Positions 35,903 to 43,952 of a stretch of 53,805 nucleotides of DNA are shown piece after piece. Both the position numbers and the translations under genes were made by a program. Position 1 is the first letter of the stretch, and every line of letters starts with the position of its first letter. The notes beneath the pieces are model-generated. The model ran no database searches. It had not been told where the DNA came from and worked only from the letters and a program-made list of their open reading frames with translations. This stretch comes from DASPWV01 sp046726375 (lineage in GTDB: Bacteria > Acidobacteriota > Vicinamibacteria > Vicinamibacterales > UBA2999). The DNA lies in contig JBKPAJ010000084.1 in assembly GCA_046726375.1 (NCBI GenBank), positions 1 to 53,805 of the forward strand, written 5' to 3'.

Positions 35903-36089
35903 GCTGGTAGTTGTTGCGCTGTCAGGTGGGTGACCAGCGGTGCCTGCAGGGCAGGAGCCGGGGGCAGGCCAGGGAGGGGTTGGTGCCCCTTGGGCTGGTG
36001 GCCATGTGGGGGCTGGTAGGGCGCGTAGGGCTGGTAGGGCTGGTCATTGCGTGGATTTGCTCACCCGCCCTACCTACCCGACCTGCCGA
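35903..36089. repeat. Word array E (GGTAGGGC / GCCCTACC), stop-anchored quasi-palindrome
   Basis: The long left arm (35903-36050) iterates GGCTGGTAGGG and GGCAGG-like words; a short right arm (36061-36085) gives CGCCCTACCTACCCG, the reverse complement. It ends at the stop codon of the minus-strand amidase (36090-36092). Confidence 0.75.
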
Positions 36090-37925
36090 TCACGTATCGA
36101 GTCTCATGGGCCGCTTCGTATGAAAGCCGGCCGCGTCCTGATATGCCTTCGCAAGCGCGAGGAGCTCCATTTCGCCGAAGGGACGCGCATAAAACGTCAC
36201 GTTGGTCGGTGTACCCGTCGAGGCAAACCCGTTCGGCACGTTGATCGCGGGATAGCACGCGAGGTTGGCCATCGTGAAGTGGCGTTGAGTCGGACCCTGC
36301 GGGGCGCCGCCTCTGCCTCCGCGTCCACCGCCAGGTGGATCACCCCCGGCGCCCGGCGCATCGGCTGCCGCACCCGGCGCTGCATCACCGCGTCCACCTG
36401 CGCCGCGCCCACCGCCCGGACCACCGACGCCGGTGTTGTTGGAGGCGACGATGTACACGTCGACATTGGCGGTGGCTTTGGCGAGTTCCATCATCATCAT
36501 CATGCGGAGCCGCTGCTGCCGCAGGAATTCGACCGCGGGAACGAGCCGCCCGTTTGGCCTGCCTCCGCCGCGCGCCTCTTTCATCTTGCCGGCGCGGGCG
36601 TACTCATCGAAGAACGCCGCCGATTCGACACCGAGTCCGCTCAGGTTGGTCGTGAACTCGGGAATCGCTAACGGGATGAATCGCGCGACACCGATCGACT
36701 TGAGCGTGTCGAGCACGTGCTGAGCGTTCTGTTTGGCGTCGGCGTTGGTGAGCTCGTCGAACGATTCTTTGATGTAGCCAACCCTCAGCTTGCGCACGTC
36801 GAGTTGCGCGTTCCAGTTGAAGGGAATATCCGACACGCTCATATCGCGACCGTCGGGCTTGGCGATCGCCTGCAACACGATGGCGCAGTCTTCGGCATAG
36901 CGGCAGATCGGACCGAGGCGATCCTGCGTCCATGACAACGCCATCACGCCGTAACGGCTGATGCGCCCGAATGTCGGGCGAAGGCCGGCGAGTCCGCAGC
37001 GCGCTGCAGGACTGAGAATCGAGCCGCTCGTTTCGCTGCCGATGCCGAAGGCGACACAGCCCGCTGCAGTCGCCGACGACGGACCGGCGGATGATCCGCT
37101 CGATCCCTGCGCCGGATCCCAGGGGCTTTTTGTCTGCCCGCCAAACCAGTTGTCGCCGGCAGCGAGCTCGCCGGTGGCGAGCTTCGCAATCAACACCGCG
37201 CCGGCGTCGCGCAGCATCTCGATGACGCTCGCGTCGTAGTCGAATTGCTGTTCCATGAAAGCAGGCGAGCCCCACGTGGTCTTGAACCCTCTGACCGAAA
37301 TAATGTCCTTGGCGCCCCACGGAATGCCGTGCAGCGGGCCTTTGTATTTCCCTGCCGCGATCTCCGAGTCGGCGCGCTTGGCCTCACCGCGGCCGTAATC
37401 GTCGAGGAACGTGACGACGTTGTTCAACTTCGGGTTGTGGCGATGGAGACGCGCGAGATACATCTCCGTGAGCTCGAGCGAGGTCACCTGTCGGGTGCGC
37501 AGGAGCTCGGCGAGATGGCGCACGGGCCAGAACGCGACGTCTTCGAGATTGGCGGGCCGCTTCACCGCCGGTGCGGGGCTCAAGCGAAACGGCAGCCGCG
37601 TCTTGTTCACCTCGATGCCCGGCACGATCGCGCTGAAGTGAAACGGCGGCGACACGTCATTCGGGATATGGATCTTTCTCAGGTCCTGGTAACGCGTCAG
37701 GTTCTGGTTTGCGGAATCCACCATCGCCTTGCGATCGGCCTCGCTCACCTCGATTCCGGACAGCCGCAGGGCGTCGGTCACCATCTCCAGCGTGACGGTG
37801 TTCGTACCTGCATCCTGCATCCGCGCCCAGAGCACACCGGGCACAAGGGTGCTACCCAGACCGATACCGGCGAAATGCGTCATGAAGCGGCGGCGCGATT
37901 CGTCGACGTTCACACGTTCGTACAT
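36090..37925 (-). CDS. Amidase-signature family protein with Gly-rich C-terminal insert
   Basis: 611 aa. An N-terminal leader RRRFMTHFAGIGLGSTLVPGVLWA (Tat-like) precedes an amidase domain with Lys in PWGAKDI, a Ser cluster GSSGSSAG and the nucleophile-type ETSGSILSP. A Gly/Ala/Pro-rich stretch of about 50 residues (around 505-555) separates the last part, QRHFTMANLACYPAINVPNGF. It probably acts outside the cytoplasm on amides. The start at 37925 has TAAGGAGT at 37931-37938; a longer frame to 38054 consists only of array F sequence and is not coding. Confidence 0.85.
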   Translation of the reverse strand: MYERVNVDESRRRFMTHFAGIGLGSTLVPGVLWARMQDAGTNTVTLEMVTDALRLSGIEVSEADRKAMVDSANQNLTRYQDLRKIHIPNDVSPPFHFSAIVPGIEVNKTRLPFRLSPAPAVKRPANLEDVAFWPVRHLAELLRTRQVTSLELTEMYLARLHRHNPKLNNVVTFLDDYGRGEAKRADSEIAAGKYKGPLHGIPWGAKDIISVRGFKTTWGSPAFMEQQFDYDASVIEMLRDAGAVLIAKLATGELAAGDNWFGGQTKSPWDPAQGSSGSSAGPSSATAAGCVAFGIGSETSGSILSPAARCGLAGLRPTFGRISRYGVMALSWTQDRLGPICRYAEDCAIVLQAIAKPDGRDMSVSDIPFNWNAQLDVRKLRVGYIKESFDELTNADAKQNAQHVLDTLKSIGVARFIPLAIPEFTTNLSGLGVESAAFFDEYARAGKMKEARGGGRPNGRLVPAVEFLRQQRLRMMMMMELAKATANVDVYIVASNNTGVGGPGGGRGAGGRGDAAPGAAADAPGAGGDPPGGGRGGRGGAPQGPTQRHFTMANLACYPAINVPNGFASTGTPTNVTFYARPFGEMELLALAKAYQDAAGFHTKRPMRLDT

Positions 37926-37940
37926 TCCCGACTCCTTATG

Positions 37941-38128
37941 CGTGTCGATGTCGCGAATTGTTGCTGTGGCGATGTGAGGTGACCGATCGGCTGATGTTGC
38001 GATGTCTCTGGCGATGTAGAGATGCGATGTGGTGATGTTTCCACATCGCAACATCGCCAGTCACATCATTACATCACACCATCAACAGATAACATCGCGA
38101 CATCACCACATCGCGACATCGCCACATG
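37941..38128. repeat. Word array F (GCGATGT / ACATCGC), stop-anchored quasi-palindrome
   Basis: The left arm (37941-38040) iterates GATGT-type words and the right arm (38041-38128) iterates ACATCGC, about 90 bases each, so nearly the whole spacer could pair. The right end touches the stop codon (38129-38131) of the minus-strand sulfite-oxidase-like gene. The CGATCGGCTGATGT stretch matches array B. Confidence 0.85.
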
Positions 38129-39286
38129 TCATGCGACGGTAATCTTTCTCGGCGTCTGCGCGTTGTCCTCGAGGAACGTCTTCTTGTTTTCGAGCTCCTG
38201 CGCTGTCGGCTGCACCTTGCCGCTCACTTCGGTCACGCGGGAGACGAGTGTGTGCTCACCTTTGGGCGGATCGTTCCACGCGAAGGTAAACAGCTTCCAG
38301 GAATACTTGTCTTTCGTCGCCGGATCGAGCGTCGCTGGCTGCCACGGGCCATCGTCCACTTTCACTTCGACGGACTTGATCGGGGTGCCATCGTTCAGCA
38401 CGACACCAAGCACGTTGTACCGGTTGCCGGCTGCGGTGATGCGCGCGATGAACGACTTGGGATTCATGTGCGTGATCGCCGTCTCGGTCCACTTCATCTC
38501 GCCGTTGATCATTTCGCCCTTGAGGGTCCGGTACCAGCGAGCCTGGAACTTGCCGAGATAGGCGTCTTCCTGCGCGTGGACTTCGCTCAACCACTTGACG
38601 TTGGGTGCGCCATACCAGCCGGGAACGATCAATCGCAGCGGCGATCCCTGATGGCGCGTGAGTGGCGCGCCATTCAACGCATAGGCAAGAAACGGTTCCG
38701 CCGACAGCGCTTTGTCGCGGGGAAGACTGCGTCCGTATTGCTGCTCGACTTCGTACTTGGACGTACGGAATTCCACTTCTTCCTTGCCGCGATCGGCGCC
38801 GAAGAACACGAACTCGCGCGCCTGCGGTTTGACGCCGGCCAGATCGAGCACCGCGCGCAGCGGCACGCCGGTCCAGCGGCCGTTGCCGCAGAGACCCTGC
38901 AGTGGTCCGCGATTGCCGGAGCATTCGAAGCCGGCCACGAGCTCGGCACTCTTCATCTTGCGCAGCTCGTCGAGCGACAGCGAAAGCGGCTTGTCGACGA
39001 GCCCCGATACCTTCAAGCGATACGTCGCAGGTTCGATCGCCGGGTGGCCATAGTGCTGCGTCGTGAAGAACTGATCGATCGGCGTGAACGGACCGCTGAT
39101 GGTCCGCACGTCCAGGAGGCGTCGATCGGGCGCGGGATTCGGGTTGAAGTTCTGAGGATAGTCCGTGAACGGAACAACCGTTTCGCCCTGAGCGAGCGCG
39201 GGCAGCGCCCATTCGGGGATGCCGAGTACCGACAGTCCTGCCGCGGCGAGACTGCCTTTGAGAATCTCCCTGCGAGTCGTGATCAT
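38129..39286 (-). CDS. Exported sulfite oxidase-like molybdopterin oxidoreductase
   Basis: 385 aa with a twin-arginine leader (TTRREILKGS) for export of the folded Mo-cofactor protein. The SuOx domain shows the Mo-ligating C122 in FECSGNRGP and the cofactor-contact segments HQGSPLRLIVPGWYG and VKWLSEV; the C-terminal third is the Mo-co dimerisation domain (KSVEVKVDDGPWQPA...). Predicted reaction: sulfite, or a related substrate, oxidised in the periplasm with electrons passed to a cytochrome. The start at 39286 has AGGGGG upstream. Confidence 0.85.
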   Translation of the reverse strand: MITTRREILKGSLAAAGLSVLGIPEWALPALAQGETVVPFTDYPQNFNPNPAPDRRLLDVRTISGPFTPIDQFFTTQHYGHPAIEPATYRLKVSGLVDKPLSLSLDELRKMKSAELVAGFECSGNRGPLQGLCGNGRWTGVPLRAVLDLAGVKPQAREFVFFGADRGKEEVEFRTSKYEVEQQYGRSLPRDKALSAEPFLAYALNGAPLTRHQGSPLRLIVPGWYGAPNVKWLSEVHAQEDAYLGKFQARWYRTLKGEMINGEMKWTETAITHMNPKSFIARITAAGNRYNVLGVVLNDGTPIKSVEVKVDDGPWQPATLDPATKDKYSWKLFTFAWNDPPKGEHTLVSRVTEVSGKVQPTAQELENKKTFLEDNAQTPRKITVA

Positions 39287-39344
39287 GGACGGGCCCCCTT
39301 CGAGCCCGTCATTGTGCATCAGATGTGGGGCTATTGGAAACGCT

Positions 39345-40244
39345 TCAGCGCCTGACATTCACCGACACACCGATGCTGGCGAGAAGACGCGTGCTGTCGT
39401 CGTCCAGTCCCCAAACGGTGCGTCCAAGCGAGCCGAACAGCGCGAGTGCGGGTGTCACGGTGTACGCGGCGGTAGCGCTCACGTCGATGCGACGCCGGCC
39501 GAGCCCGATTTGCTCGCTGACCGCCTCATCATCGGTGGCATAGGCGTGCGTTCCCGCGGCCGAGACGACCAGCCGGTCGGATGCCACGTACTCGAACGCT
39601 CCGCTCGTGAAAAACACGCCGCGCGTGAAGTAGCCGGTGCTGGCATAGACGCGTCCGATGCTCAACCGCCGCTCGATGTTGAACGGAAGAATCCAGTTCA
39701 CGCGGTTCAAACCCGTGCCGGCCGTCGAGGTTGTGCTGAGCAGCTCGAGCGTGGGGCCAACAGACATGCCGAACGTGTGAGTTGCGGCATCCCGCAGCAC
39801 GATCTTGGTGCCGAGATAGAGGTCGCCAAGGCCATTGAAATTGGCGCCATCGCGATCGGTCACGCGAAAGTAGGGCACGGTAATCGACGCCTGGATTCGC
39901 GGCGAAAGACCCATGCTGGCGTCCACTACTGGAGCGTCGGTTCCAGTCGCGATGGGCATCTTCCACCTGGTCACCGACAAGGCAAGCCACGTTTCCCCCG
40001 GTGCGAGCGCACTCGCATCGTCCAACCACCCGCCCAACGTGCGGACGCGAACGCCCGAGGGCGTGCTGACGTCGACCGGGCCAGGAGCGGCAGCCGATGA
40101 TACGAGTCCGGAGGTGTTGGGAACTTGCTGCGCACGCTTCGCCTGGCCCGGCGGAACGCCGCCGCGCCGTTGGGCAAACGAGGGAGTCACCGTTGTCACG
40201 AAGACGACGGTGACAAGTGCAACGACCGAACGCCGCGGCGTCAT
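39345..40244 (-). CDS. Outer-membrane beta-barrel protein
   Basis: 299 aa with a signal peptide (residues 1-24, SFA-QRR). After a Pro/Gly-rich linker come regular amphipathic strands with aromatic girdles (ITVPYFRVTD, GDLYLGTKIVL, VYASTGYFTRGVFF) ending in a final strand ASIGVSVNVRR. It resembles the MetA/phenol-degradation transporter barrels. Its start overlaps the stop of the repeat protein upstream (ATGA), so the two are made together. Confidence 0.7.
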   Translation of the reverse strand: MTPRRSVVALVTVVFVTTVTPSFAQRRGGVPPGQAKRAQQVPNTSGLVSSAAAPGPVDVSTPSGVRVRTLGGWLDDASALAPGETWLALSVTRWKMPIATGTDAPVVDASMGLSPRIQASITVPYFRVTDRDGANFNGLGDLYLGTKIVLRDAATHTFGMSVGPTLELLSTTSTAGTGLNRVNWILPFNIERRLSIGRVYASTGYFTRGVFFTSGAFEYVASDRLVVSAAGTHAYATDDEAVSEQIGLGRRRIDVSATAAYTVTPALALFGSLGRTVWGLDDDSTRLLASIGVSVNVRR

Positions 40245-41041
40245 TGCTTGGAGCGGCTCGATGCGGTCGTGATTGCGCCGAGATCCTGCTGTGCCTGCCT
40301 GGTTGCGACGTTCGCGGCTGTTTGCGCGTCGACGTTGCCTCGCAAGTCGTGAATCGCCTGGCCGAGACTCATTGCGTCGGTGACCATGCGCGTTTTCAGC
40401 TCCTCGAAGTTGAGACCCAGATTGTTCGAGACATGCACCGCAGCGACGAACTGCCCCTGGTTTCTAAAGCCTGTCGCGGCCAGGTTCATGTCGGTGTTCG
40501 GCGGCAGCAGCCCGCGCAGTTTCTCCACCAGGCGCGGGTTCTTCGGAAGCGTGGCCGGCGCCGGCGTCGTGCTCGTCACCGTCGTTTGCGTCGCCGTCGC
40601 TGTCGTGGTCGCGGTCTTCGGACCTCGTGTCGTTGTCGTCTTCAGTTCGTGGGTCGTGGCCTTGGACGCGCCTGCGGTTGTCGTCTTCGGCCCCTTCGCT
40701 GTCGTCGTTTTGGCGCCGCTGGGAGTCGCGGTCTTCGGGCGGGTCGTCGATTTGGTGCCACCGGCAGTGGTCGCCTTTGGGCCACGAGTTGTCGTTGTTT
40801 TGGGCCCTTGCGCCGTGGTCGTTTTCGGCCCCGTCGTGGCCGTTGTTTTTGGCCCAGCCGCCGTTGCGACCTTGGGGCCCTGAGCCATGGTGGTCGTCGA
40901 CGCGTGCGTGGTCGTGCTCTTCGGGCCGGCAATGTGCGCCGCTTTAACTCGTCCGGCACCCTTCCCTTGCGTGCTTACAGACGTGATCGCGGCAAGTACG
41001 AAAAATGTGCCCAACAGGACAAATGCTATGACCTTGCGCAT
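40241..41041 (-). CDS. Exported GPKTTT-repeat protein
   Basis: 266 aa with a signal peptide (residues 1-24). Residues about 38-155 are a run of roughly a dozen imperfect GPKTTT hexamers interspersed with A/T-rich linkers (GPKTTA, GPKATT, GAKTTT), a Lys/Thr/Pro-rich, presumably extended and basic region. The C-terminal ~95 residues form a compact helical domain (NPRLVEKLRGLLPP...GLNFEELKTRMV). Ribosome-binding site AGGAG. A cell-envelope spacer or polyanion-binding role is conceivable but unproven. Confidence 0.75.
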   Translation of the reverse strand: MRKVIAFVLLGTFFVLAAITSVSTQGKGAGRVKAAHIAGPKSTTTHASTTTMAQGPKVATAAGPKTTATTGPKTTTAQGPKTTTTRGPKATTAGGTKSTTRPKTATPSGAKTTTAKGPKTTTAGASKATTHELKTTTTRGPKTATTTATATQTTVTSTTPAPATLPKNPRLVEKLRGLLPPNTDMNLAATGFRNQGQFVAAVHVSNNLGLNFEELKTRMVTDAMSLGQAIHDLRGNVDAQTAANVATRQAQQDLGAITTASSRSKQ

Positions 41042-41192
41042 TGTCGTCTCCTGAATGGACGAGGAGGAAACAAGCGACATGCCAAGCGTTTGCCGCGTGT
41101 TTTGGCGTGGGTTTCTCAGTGTTTCGCGGTTCGGGCGGCGCGATCGAGTAATTTCTGCTCGTCTGGACTTGCCGTCTTAACTGTTCCTCCGC

Positions 41193-42278
41193 TTACGCGA
41201 TCGTGACCTCCTTCGTCAGGTAAACGTCCTGAATCGCGCTCAGCAGAGCAACGCCTTCTTTCATCGGACGCTGGAACGCCTTCCGACCCGAGATCAACCC
41301 CATCCCTCCGGCGCGTTTGTTGATGACGGCGGTCTTCACCGCTTCCTTCAAATCGCTTTCGCCCGACGAGGCACCGCCTGAGTTAATCAGGCCGGCGCGG
41401 CCCATATAGCAATTGGCGACTTGGTAACGGGTGAGATCGATGGGGTGGTCTGACGTGAGCTGCGAGTAAACGAGTTTGTGTGTCTTCCCGAAATTGAGTG
41501 CGTTGTAGCCGCCGTTGGTCTCGGGGAGCTTCTGTTTGATGATGTCGGCCTCGATGGTCACGCCAAGATGATTGGCCTGGCCGGTGAGATCGGCCGCGAG
41601 ATGGTAGTCGGCGTCCTTTGTTTTGAACGCCGAGTTGCGCAGATAACACCACAACACGGTGAACATCCCGAGTTCGTGTGCCTGCTGGAACGCTTCCGAA
41701 ATCTCCTGTAGCTGCCGCTTCGACTCTTCCGAACCGAAGTAGACGGTGGCGCCAACGCCTTGCGCGCCCATGTCAAACGCCTGGCTCACCGATGCGAAGC
41801 GAATTTGATCGTACGAATTCGGATACGAGATGAACTCGTTGTGATTGATCTTGAGGAGAAAGGGGATCTTGTGCGCGTACTTCCGCGCGACCGATCCAAG
41901 CACGCCCAGCGTCGAGGCCACTGCGTTGCAGCCGCCCTCGATGGCGAGCTTGACGAGGTTCTCGCCGTCAAAATACGCCGGGTTCGGCGCAAACGACGCG
42001 CCGGCGGAATGCTCGATGCCTTGATCGACCGGCAGAATCGACACGTAACCAGTGCCGGCGAGCCGGCCGCTGTTGAACAACTGCTGCAGCGCGCCCAGCA
42101 CGCGCGGGGCGCGGTCCGTGATTGTGATCACGCGATCCACGAAATCCGGGCCGGGCAGATGCAAGCTGCCGGCAGGTATCGTCTTGCACTCATGCTGGAG
42201 CAACGATACGTCGTCGCCAAGAATGCTCTCGATCCGGCCGATGCCGGTGGTGGCGGTCAGGTCGTGCGTGGTTGCCAC
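41193..42278 (-). CDS. Class I fructose-bisphosphate aldolase (DhnA/FbaB type)
   Basis: 361 aa. Catalyses reversible cleavage of fructose 1,6-bisphosphate in glycolysis and gluconeogenesis through a lysine Schiff base. Family segments visible are VSILPVDQGIEHSAG, PFLLKINHNE, GVTIEADIIKQKLPE and the phosphate-binding/lysine region GGMGLISGRKAFQRP. Length and motifs fit the bacterial FbaB group. GTG start with GAGAGGTGA at good spacing. A predicted promoter lies at 42301-42328. Confidence 0.9.
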   Translation of the reverse strand: MATTHDLTATTGIGRIESILGDDVSLLQHECKTIPAGSLHLPGPDFVDRVITITDRAPRVLGALQQLFNSGRLAGTGYVSILPVDQGIEHSAGASFAPNPAYFDGENLVKLAIEGGCNAVASTLGVLGSVARKYAHKIPFLLKINHNEFISYPNSYDQIRFASVSQAFDMGAQGVGATVYFGSEESKRQLQEISEAFQQAHELGMFTVLWCYLRNSAFKTKDADYHLAADLTGQANHLGVTIEADIIKQKLPETNGGYNALNFGKTHKLVYSQLTSDHPIDLTRYQVANCYMGRAGLINSGGASSGESDLKEAVKTAVINKRAGGMGLISGRKAFQRPMKEGVALLSAIQDVYLTKEVTIA

Positions 42279-42300
42279 GGGATCACCTCTCCAGCCCGTA

Positions 42301-42328
42301 ATCCTACCACCGGGCCAGCGGATGTCGA
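42301..42328 (-). promoter_or_regulatory. Predicted sigma-70 promoter of the aldolase gene
   Basis: On the minus strand, TCGACA (42323-42328) and TAGGAT (42301-42306) are 16 bp apart, close to consensus, 23 bp upstream of the GTG. Confidence 0.4.
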
Positions 42329-42382
42329 ATTCGGCACGGTCCCCACGACTACCTGGCGAAACGGTCGATTTCGCCCGTTTTC

Positions 42383-42490
42383 ACCCCTCAATTCACCTGA
42401 GTGGACAACGTGGCATCGAAGTTACGCGACGACATGGGCCGAAAGTGGCGCTGTCTCGCCGCCGATGGCGCCACCTACTCACGTGAGCTC
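42383..42490 (-). repeat. Dispersed ~110-bp repeat, copy B
   Basis: The reverse complement of this stretch aligns with 9418-9535. Shared blocks are GAGCTCAC-TGAGT, GCGCCA-CGGCG, CGGCCC, TTCGA-GCC-CG and ACTCA-GT-AATTGAGGGGT, in the same order and with similar spacing. It occupies most of the spacer between the divergent aldolase and YCII genes. Confidence 0.6.
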
Positions 42491-42507
42491 TGGGGGCAGG
42501 AGGAGCC

Positions 42508-42861
42508 ATGAAGTATTTGTGCCTGATTTACGACAACGAACAGCAGATCGGCCGCATGTCCAAGAGCGAGTCGGATGCGTTCATGGGTGAGTACTTCGTG
42601 TTTACCGACGCGATCAAGAAGAGCGGTCACTATCTCGGCGGCGAAGCCCTGCAGCCGGTCGGGACCGCGACGACGATCCGCATCCGCAATGGGAAGATGT
42701 CCACCACGGATGGTCCGTTTGCCGAAACCAAAGAGCAACTGGGCGGCTTTTATCTCATCGACGCAAAAGATCTCGATGATGCGATCCAGGTCGCGTCAGC
42801 AATTCCGTCCGCACGATGCGGCAGCATCGAGCTGCGGCCAGTGATGGTGTTCGACAGGTGA
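42508..42861 (+). CDS. YCII-family (DGPF-type) protein
   Basis: 117 aa, ferredoxin-like YciI fold. MKYLCLIYDNE at the start and the TTDGPFAETKEQLGGFYLIDA motif are diagnostic for the DGPF subgroup, which is often encoded beside ECF sigma factors. No sigma factor is adjacent here. Strong ribosome-binding site GGAGGAG. Function of the family is unclear. Confidence 0.85.
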   Translation: MKYLCLIYDNEQQIGRMSKSESDAFMGEYFVFTDAIKKSGHYLGGEALQPVGTATTIRIRNGKMSTTDGPFAETKEQLGGFYLIDAKDLDDAIQVASAIPSARCGSIELRPVMVFDR

Positions 42862-42873
42862 TATGGTCGATTC

Positions 42874-43833
42874 GTGAACTGGGAAGTCATCATCGTCGGC
42901 GCGGGGCCGGCCGGGTTGAGTGCCGCACTCATCCTCGGCCGCTGCCGCCGGCGTGTGCTCGTGCTCGATACCGACCGTCCGCGCAACGCCGCGTCGCGAG
43001 CGATGCACGGATTTCTGTCGCGCGATGGCATCAATCCGCGCGACTTGCGCCGCATCGCTCGCGATCAGCTCGCGCGCTACGACACGATTCAGCTCGAAGG
43101 GCTGGAGGCGACGCGGGCGCGTCCCGTACGTGGCGGATTCCACCTGACGTTGAGCGACGGGACACGGGCGCGATGCCGGAAACTGCTGATCGCGACCGGC
43201 GTGATCGATGACTTGCCGTCGATTAAGGGTCTCGACGAGCTCTACGGGCGCAGCGTCTTTCATTGCCCGTATTGTGACGCCTGGGAGTGCCGCGATCAGC
43301 CTGTCGCGGTCTACGGCCGTCGATCGAAAGTCGTCGGACTGGCCGTCGAACTGAAGGTGTGGAGCCGCGACCTGGTCGTCTGCAGCGACGGTTTCAGACT
43401 GAGGCCGGAGGACATGGCGCGCCTCAGCGAGCACCGGATCGCGTTTCGCCCCGAGCGGATCGCCTCACTTGATGGCGCCAACGGCCAGCTGAAGCGCGTG
43501 GTCTTCGTCGATGGCAGTTCAATTGATCGCCGGTATCTCTTCTTCAGTTCGGGTCAGCGTCAAGGTTCTGACCTCGCGGCGCAACTCGGATGTGCGTTTA
43601 CGCAAAGCGGCTCGGTTCGAACAGGTGAATACGAGGTGACCGATATCCCGGGTCTCTATGCCGCCGGCGACGCCTCGCGCCTCGTGCAGCTGGCGATCGT
43701 TGCTGCGTCCGAGGGTGCACAGGCGGCCTTCGCGATCAACACCGCGCTGGTGAAGGAAGATCTCCGGTCGGTTGCAGGTAGGCAAGTTCGCGGGGGCGGC
43801 GGCCGTGCGGCCGCCGCTTTTTTCTCCAATTGA
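42874..43833 (+). CDS. Thioredoxin reductase-like NAD(P)/FAD oxidoreductase
   Basis: 319 aa. FAD-binding GAGPAGLSAAL at residues 9-19, redox pair C131-x2-C134 in HCPYCDAWE and a C-terminal FAD motif GLYAAGDASR. The second nucleotide-binding site is odd: VAVYGRRSKVVGLA lacks the usual GxGxxA, so NAD(P)H may bind weakly or be replaced by another donor, as in ferredoxin- or F420-type relatives. GTG start, 12 bp after the YCII stop. The last ~14 codons lie in the terminator hairpin, so the annotated C-terminus (GGGGRAAAAFF) is probably unstructured. Confidence 0.8.
   Translation: MNWEVIIVGAGPAGLSAALILGRCRRRVLVLDTDRPRNAASRAMHGFLSRDGINPRDLRRIARDQLARYDTIQLEGLEATRARPVRGGFHLTLSDGTRARCRKLLIATGVIDDLPSIKGLDELYGRSVFHCPYCDAWECRDQPVAVYGRRSKVVGLAVELKVWSRDLVVCSDGFRLRPEDMARLSEHRIAFRPERIASLDGANGQLKRVVFVDGSSIDRRYLFFSSGQRQGSDLAAQLGCAFTQSGSVRTGEYEVTDIPGLYAAGDASRLVQLAIVAASEGAQAAFAINTALVKEDLRSVAGRQVRGGGGRAAAAFFSN
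43796..43823 (+). terminator. Rho-independent terminator inside the 3' end of the flavoprotein gene
   Basis: GCGGCGGCCG and CGGCCGCCGC form a perfect 10-bp arm pair (functionally 9 bp with a four-base loop) followed by six T. It ends 10 bases before the stop codon at 43831-43833. Confidence 0.75.
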
Positions 43834-43903
43834 GGAACGAAGCGGCGCCCAACAGCGCCGCTCCCCCGAGCCGGCAATCCTCCGAACCTTCCTGCAAACC
43901 TTC

Positions 43904-43932
43904 TTGACACTCCCACTTGCCCCGTTTAACGT
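43904..43932 (+). promoter_or_regulatory. Sigma-70 promoter of the kinase-regulator operon
   Basis: TTGACA (43904-43909), a 17-bp spacer and TAACGT (43927-43932), close to the ideal arrangement. The GTG start of the kinase is 20 bp downstream of the -10 box. Confidence 0.65.
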
Positions 43933-43948
43933 GCCCGACAGCGGGCAC
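43931..43948 (+). promoter_or_regulatory. 18-bp palindrome at the transcription start (operator candidate)
   Basis: GTGCCCG and CGGGCAC are perfect inverted 7-mers around ACAG. The palindrome overlaps the end of the -10 box and the expected +1, a position suited to repression; as RNA it would form a short 5' hairpin instead. Confidence 0.55.
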
Positions 43949-43952
43949 TTCC

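Noticed and set aside
37926..38054. N-terminal extension of the amidase gene
   Set aside because: The extra 43 codons are translated array F; a Shine-Dalgarno and a leader peptide mark the start at 37925.
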